Assembly (NCBI RefSeq): GCF_030056795.1
Contig: NZ_JASHKQ010000002.1
Span: 124,001-188,000, forward strand
Source: Rhodococcus sp. IEGM 1381
Lineage (GTDB): Bacteria; Actinomycetota; Actinomycetes; Mycobacteriales; Mycobacteriaceae
Length of the DNA stretch: 64,000 bases
Direction: 5' to 3'
Shown here: piece after piece, positions 61,295 through 64,000 of the stretch
Layout of the letters: each line of letters opens with the position of its first letter
How positions within the stretch are numbered: position 1 is the stretch's first letter
Translations under genes and position numbers: made by a program
The notes under the pieces: model-generated
Seen by the model: the letters and a program-made list of their open reading frames with translations, nothing else
The model's database searches: none
Told to the model about the DNA's origin: nothing

Positions 61295-64000
61295 CTACGA
61301 GACCGTGTCCGGTTCTACGACGGGTGGTGTCTCCGGCTCGGCTACATCCACCGCGACGCGTTCTCGGTTCAGTCGCTGGGAGATGACCGTCGTGATGCCG
61401 TCACCGCGCATGCTGACGCCGTACAACGCGTCGGCCACTTCCATTGTCGGCTTCTGGTGCGTGATGACGATCAGCTGCGACTTCTCGCGGAGCTGCTCGA
61501 ACAACCCGATGAGTCGTCGCAGGTTGGTGTCGTCCAGGGCTGCTTCGACCTCGTCCATCACGTAGAACGGCGACGGCCGGGCGCGGAAGATAGCCACCAA
61601 CATGGCCACCGCAGTCAGCGACTTCTCGCCGCCCGAGAGCAAGGACAACCGCTTGACCTTCTTGCCGGGTGGACGCGCCTCGACCTCGATTCCAGTGGTG
61701 AGCATGTCCGACGGGTCGGTCAGAATCAGCCGTCCTTCGCCGCCGGGAAAGAGTTTGGCGAACACGCCGGTGAATTCTCGTTCGACGTCCAGCCAGGCCT
61801 CGGTGAAGACCTGCAGGATGCGGTCGTCGACGTCGGCGACCACGCCGAGCAAGTCCTTGCGCGCGGACTTGACGTCCTCGAGTTGAGTGGACAAGAAATT
61901 GTAGCGCTCTTCGAGGGCTGCGAACTCTTCGAGAGCCAACGGGTTCACCTTGCCGAGTGTGGCGAGATCGCGTTCGGCACGTTTGGCCCGCTGCTCCTGG
62001 GTGGCGCGATCGAACGGCATCGGCGCGGGGGCCACAACCTGCTCACCGCGTTCCTTGGCGGCCTCGTACTCTGCCATCTCGAGCTCGGTCGGGGGCAGCG
62101 TCGCATCGGGGCCGTACTCGGCCACCAGATCGTCGAGGCCGATCCCGTGTTGTTCGAGAATCGTCGTTTCGAGTTGTTCTATTCGCAGCGCAGCCTGCGC
62201 ACGAGCGACCTCGTCCCGGTGGACGGCGTCGGTGATCGACGCAAGCTGGCCCTGCAGGGCTCGAACCTGTTCCTTGACCTTGTCGAGTTCGACTGTGCGC
62301 GTGGCACGTTCGGCGGAAAGCTCATCGCGTCTTCGTGCCGCCGCAGCCACCACCGACGCCAGTCGAGCGGCGAGGTCCTCACCCGATTCGCCGACGGCAG
62401 CAGCCACTGCGGCCGCATGCCGCCGAGCTGCGCCTTCGCGTTCGGCTCGCGCCCGGGCCTCGCGCTCGGCTCGCGCCGCCCGGCGCAGCGAATCGGCTCG
62501 TCCCCGCACCGACTGCGCGCGCTCCTCGGCGGTGCGTACATTCAGCCGCGCCTCGACCTCCACCGCGCGCACTTCGGTCAGTGCCGCAGCCGCCATCTCG
62601 CGCTCCATGGTGGTCGCCGCGTCACCGCTCTCGCCGTCTCCCGCGAAACCGTTCTGTTCGTCCTCTGCCGTCCGCAGACTGTCCTCGAGCTCGGCCAGGC
62701 GCTCGATCGCTTCTTCGCGGCTCGCTTCGGCGGAACTACGCTGCGTCGTCAGGCGCGCGGATTCTGCGTGCGCCGAACGCGCCAGCTGCCCCAAGCGGCC
62801 CAACTGCTCGTACACAGCGGCCATCGCAGCATCGGATTCGTTCAGGGCTGCGAGTGCCTGCTCGGCGGATTCACGCCGGTCGCGCTGCTCCGCCAACGCA
62901 CCCGAGAGCGCAGCGTCGAGCTCCTCGGCCCGGCGTACGGCCGCCGTCAGCTCCACCGTCGACGTGTCGATCGCCGACTGTACTTCCAGGGTGCTGGGTC
63001 GACGGTCCGATCCGCCTGTCACCCAACCTGGTTCGACGACGTCACCGTCCGTGGTCACGGCACGCAATTCACTCGAATCGGAGACGAGCCGGTGCGCCGC
63101 GTCGAGCGAGTCGACAACCACCACACCGTCGAGCAATGCCGCCATCGCCCCGGCCAACCGATCCGGATACTCGATCAGGTCGAGTGCCCACCGAGCACCG
63201 TTCGGCAGCGTGGGCCGTTGATTCGGTTGTGCCGCAACAGCATTACTGTGCACGATGGACGCGCGACCGCCGTCGGCAGCGCGTAGGGCCAGCACGGCAG
63301 CGCGCGCGGCATCGAACGATTCGGCGTGCGCGGCATCGGCCGCTGGACCCATCGCGACGGCCACCGCGATCTCGTACCCCGGCTCGACCGTGAGATGGCC
63401 GGCGAGCAGACCGGACAGACCGTCCTGCTGGTTCTCCACCAGCCAACCGGCACCGTCCTTGCGTTCGAGGCCCATGGTGAGCGCCTCGATCCTGGCCTCG
63501 AACGATGCCACCCTCTTACCCGCGATGCGCTCTTCGGCCTGCAATTCCGATACCCGGGCGTCGGCATGGCGTAGAGCGGCGACCGCTCTTTCGTAATGGG
63601 TGTCGAGGCTGAGCTCACTCGCGTCGAGGGTGCCGATCTGATCCTGGACGCTCTCGAACTCACGTTGAGCCGACTCGCCGCGTTCTCTGGCCTCGTCGAT
63701 GGCCACCGAGAGCCGCGCTACTTCGGCGTCGATGGACTCGACCTTGGTTCTGAAAGTGTCGACTCGGCCGGACAGGCGCGCGAATCCTTCACGGCGATCG
63801 GCAACCGCGCGTACTGCGGCGAGGTGGGCACGCTCGGCGGCTGCGGCAGCGGATTCGCGCTCGGCGAGCTGCTCGCGGGCCGCTTCGAGGGTTTCCCGCG
63901 CCATCTCGACGGCCTCGACGAGTTCCATTTCTTCCTCGGCGACGCGCTCGGCCTGTGCTTCGAGCTCGTCCGGATCCTGCCCGCGACCGGTGCTCTGGAC
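61295..64000 (-). CDS. smc: Chromosome segregation protein SMC (5' part beyond window)
   Basis: The reading frame is open to base 64000 and covers 901 C-terminal residues of about 1200. From N to C the visible part has coiled coil, the hinge ([26 protein letters not shown] region), a second coiled coil rich in Glu/Arg/Ala, and the C-terminal ATPase half with signature [18 protein letters not shown] and Walker [14 protein letters not shown]. With ScpA/ScpB it forms the condensin that compacts and segregates DNA. The convergent PPOX gene ends 16 nt away. Confidence 0.96.
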   Translation of the reverse strand, partial: VQSTGRGQDPDELEAQAERVAEEEMELVEAVEMARETLEAAREQLAERESAAAAAERAHLAAVRAVADRREGFARLSGRVDTFRTKVESIDAEVARLSVAIDEARERGESAQREFESVQDQIGTLDASELSLDTHYERAVAALRHADARVSELQAEERIAGKRVASFEARIEALTMGLERKDGAGWLVENQQDGLSGLLAGHLTVEPGYEIAVAVAMGPAADAAHAESFDAARAAVLALRAADGGRASIVHSNAVAAQPNQRPTLPNGARWALDLIEYPDRLAGAMAALLDGVVVVDSLDAAHRLVSDSSELRAVTTDGDVVEPGWVTGGSDRRPSTLEVQSAIDTSTVELTAAVRRAEELDAALSGALAEQRDRRESAEQALAALNESDAAMAAVYEQLGRLGQLARSAHAESARLTTQRSSAEASREEAIERLAELEDSLRTAEDEQNGFAGDGESGDAATTMEREMAAAALTEVRAVEVEARLNVRTAEERAQSVRGRADSLRRAARAEREARARAEREGAARRHAAAVAAAVGESGEDLAARLASVVAAAARRRDELSAERATRTVELDKVKEQVRALQGQLASITDAVHRDEVARAQAALRIEQLETTILEQHGIGLDDLVAEYGPDATLPPTELEMAEYEAAKERGEQVVAPAPMPFDRATQEQRAKRAERDLATLGKVNPLALEEFAALEERYNFLSTQLEDVKSARKDLLGVVADVDDRILQVFTEAWLDVEREFTGVFAKLFPGGEGRLILTDPSDMLTTGIEVEARPPGKKVKRLSLLSGGEKSLTAVAMLVAIFRARPSPFYVMDEVEAALDDTNLRRLIGLFEQLREKSQLIVITHQKPTMEVADALYGVSMRGDGITTVISQRLNRERVAVDVAEPETPPVVEPDTVS

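Noticed and set aside
61457..63286. A 609-codon plus-strand frame opposite smc
   Set aside because: The low-complexity Arg/Ser/Ala composition is what antisense of coiled-coil coding DNA gives; no motif.

Overview
The window is a gene-dense, high-GC actinobacterial chromosome segment, most likely from Rhodococcus or a close relative in the Mycobacteriales/Corynebacteriales. The evidence is a mycothione reductase, an Lsr2 nucleoid protein, a DUF4081-type GNAT protein, an Rv2864c-type penicillin-binding lipoprotein, an LppW-like lipoprotein, and a gene order that follows, as I remember it, the Mycobacterium tuberculosis stretch from about cobB/cobO (Rv2848c) to smc (Rv2922c). It is core chromosome. 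I see no insertion sequence, prophage, CRISPR array, tRNA or rRNA.

Layout. 1-1091: a quinone oxidoreductase (cut by the window edge) divergent from a redox-type HxlR/DUF24 regulator. 1046-5600: a cobalamin operon (chelatase, cobO, cobB, cobE) behind a B12 riboswitch; cobQ lies apart at 12918-14453. 5670-7744: malate:quinone oxidoreductase and a GNAT protein. 7854-10853: two alpha/beta-hydrolase-fold proteins and mycothione reductase. 10900-12934: a YtrA-like GntR regulator with an ABC transporter. 14488-22853: methionine aminopeptidase, a GAF-LuxR regulator, a PBP lipoprotein, a GNAT protein and the MEP isoprenoid genes ispG and dxr flanking the site-2 protease rip1. 22923-28258: DUF1990, a PuuE-like deacetylase, DUF2631, rlmN, a LapA-like protein, a CitE-like lyase and a methyltransferase. 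28276-32605: cdsA, frr, pyrH, tsf, rpsB. 32953-39702: M23 peptidase, a MinD/ParA-like ATPase, xerC, a siderophore-interacting protein, dprA, comM, yraN. 40074-44260: lsr2, DUF2469, rnhB, lepB, rplS and a polytopic membrane protein. 44359-49695: tex, an lppW-like gene, trmD, rimM, a KH protein and rpsP. 49882-54680: a CPBP protease, an amidohydrolase, ffh and a secreted M23 peptidase. 54729-64000: glnD, glnB, amtB, ftsY, a PPOX-family protein and the 3' part of smc.

How the genes fit together. Several neighbourhoods are functional units: corrin synthesis under riboswitch control; nitrogen uptake and sensing (amtB-glnB-glnD); SRP targeting and secretion (ffh, ftsY, lepB); translation and ribosome maturation (rpsB-tsf, frr, rplS, trmD, rimM, rpsP); DNA uptake and processing (dprA, comM, yraN, xerC). 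The clearest non-coding signals are the B12 riboswitch, dyad operators at the HxlR and GntR regulators, a GlnR-like box before amtB, an intrinsic terminator after lsr2, two perfect 19-bp hairpins, and a repeat-bearing leader before the large M23 peptidase.

I did not find a convincing undescribed multi-gene system. The less explained items are the orphan MinD-like ATPase, the HxHH membrane protein, the M23 leader and the LppW homologue with altered active-site motifs.
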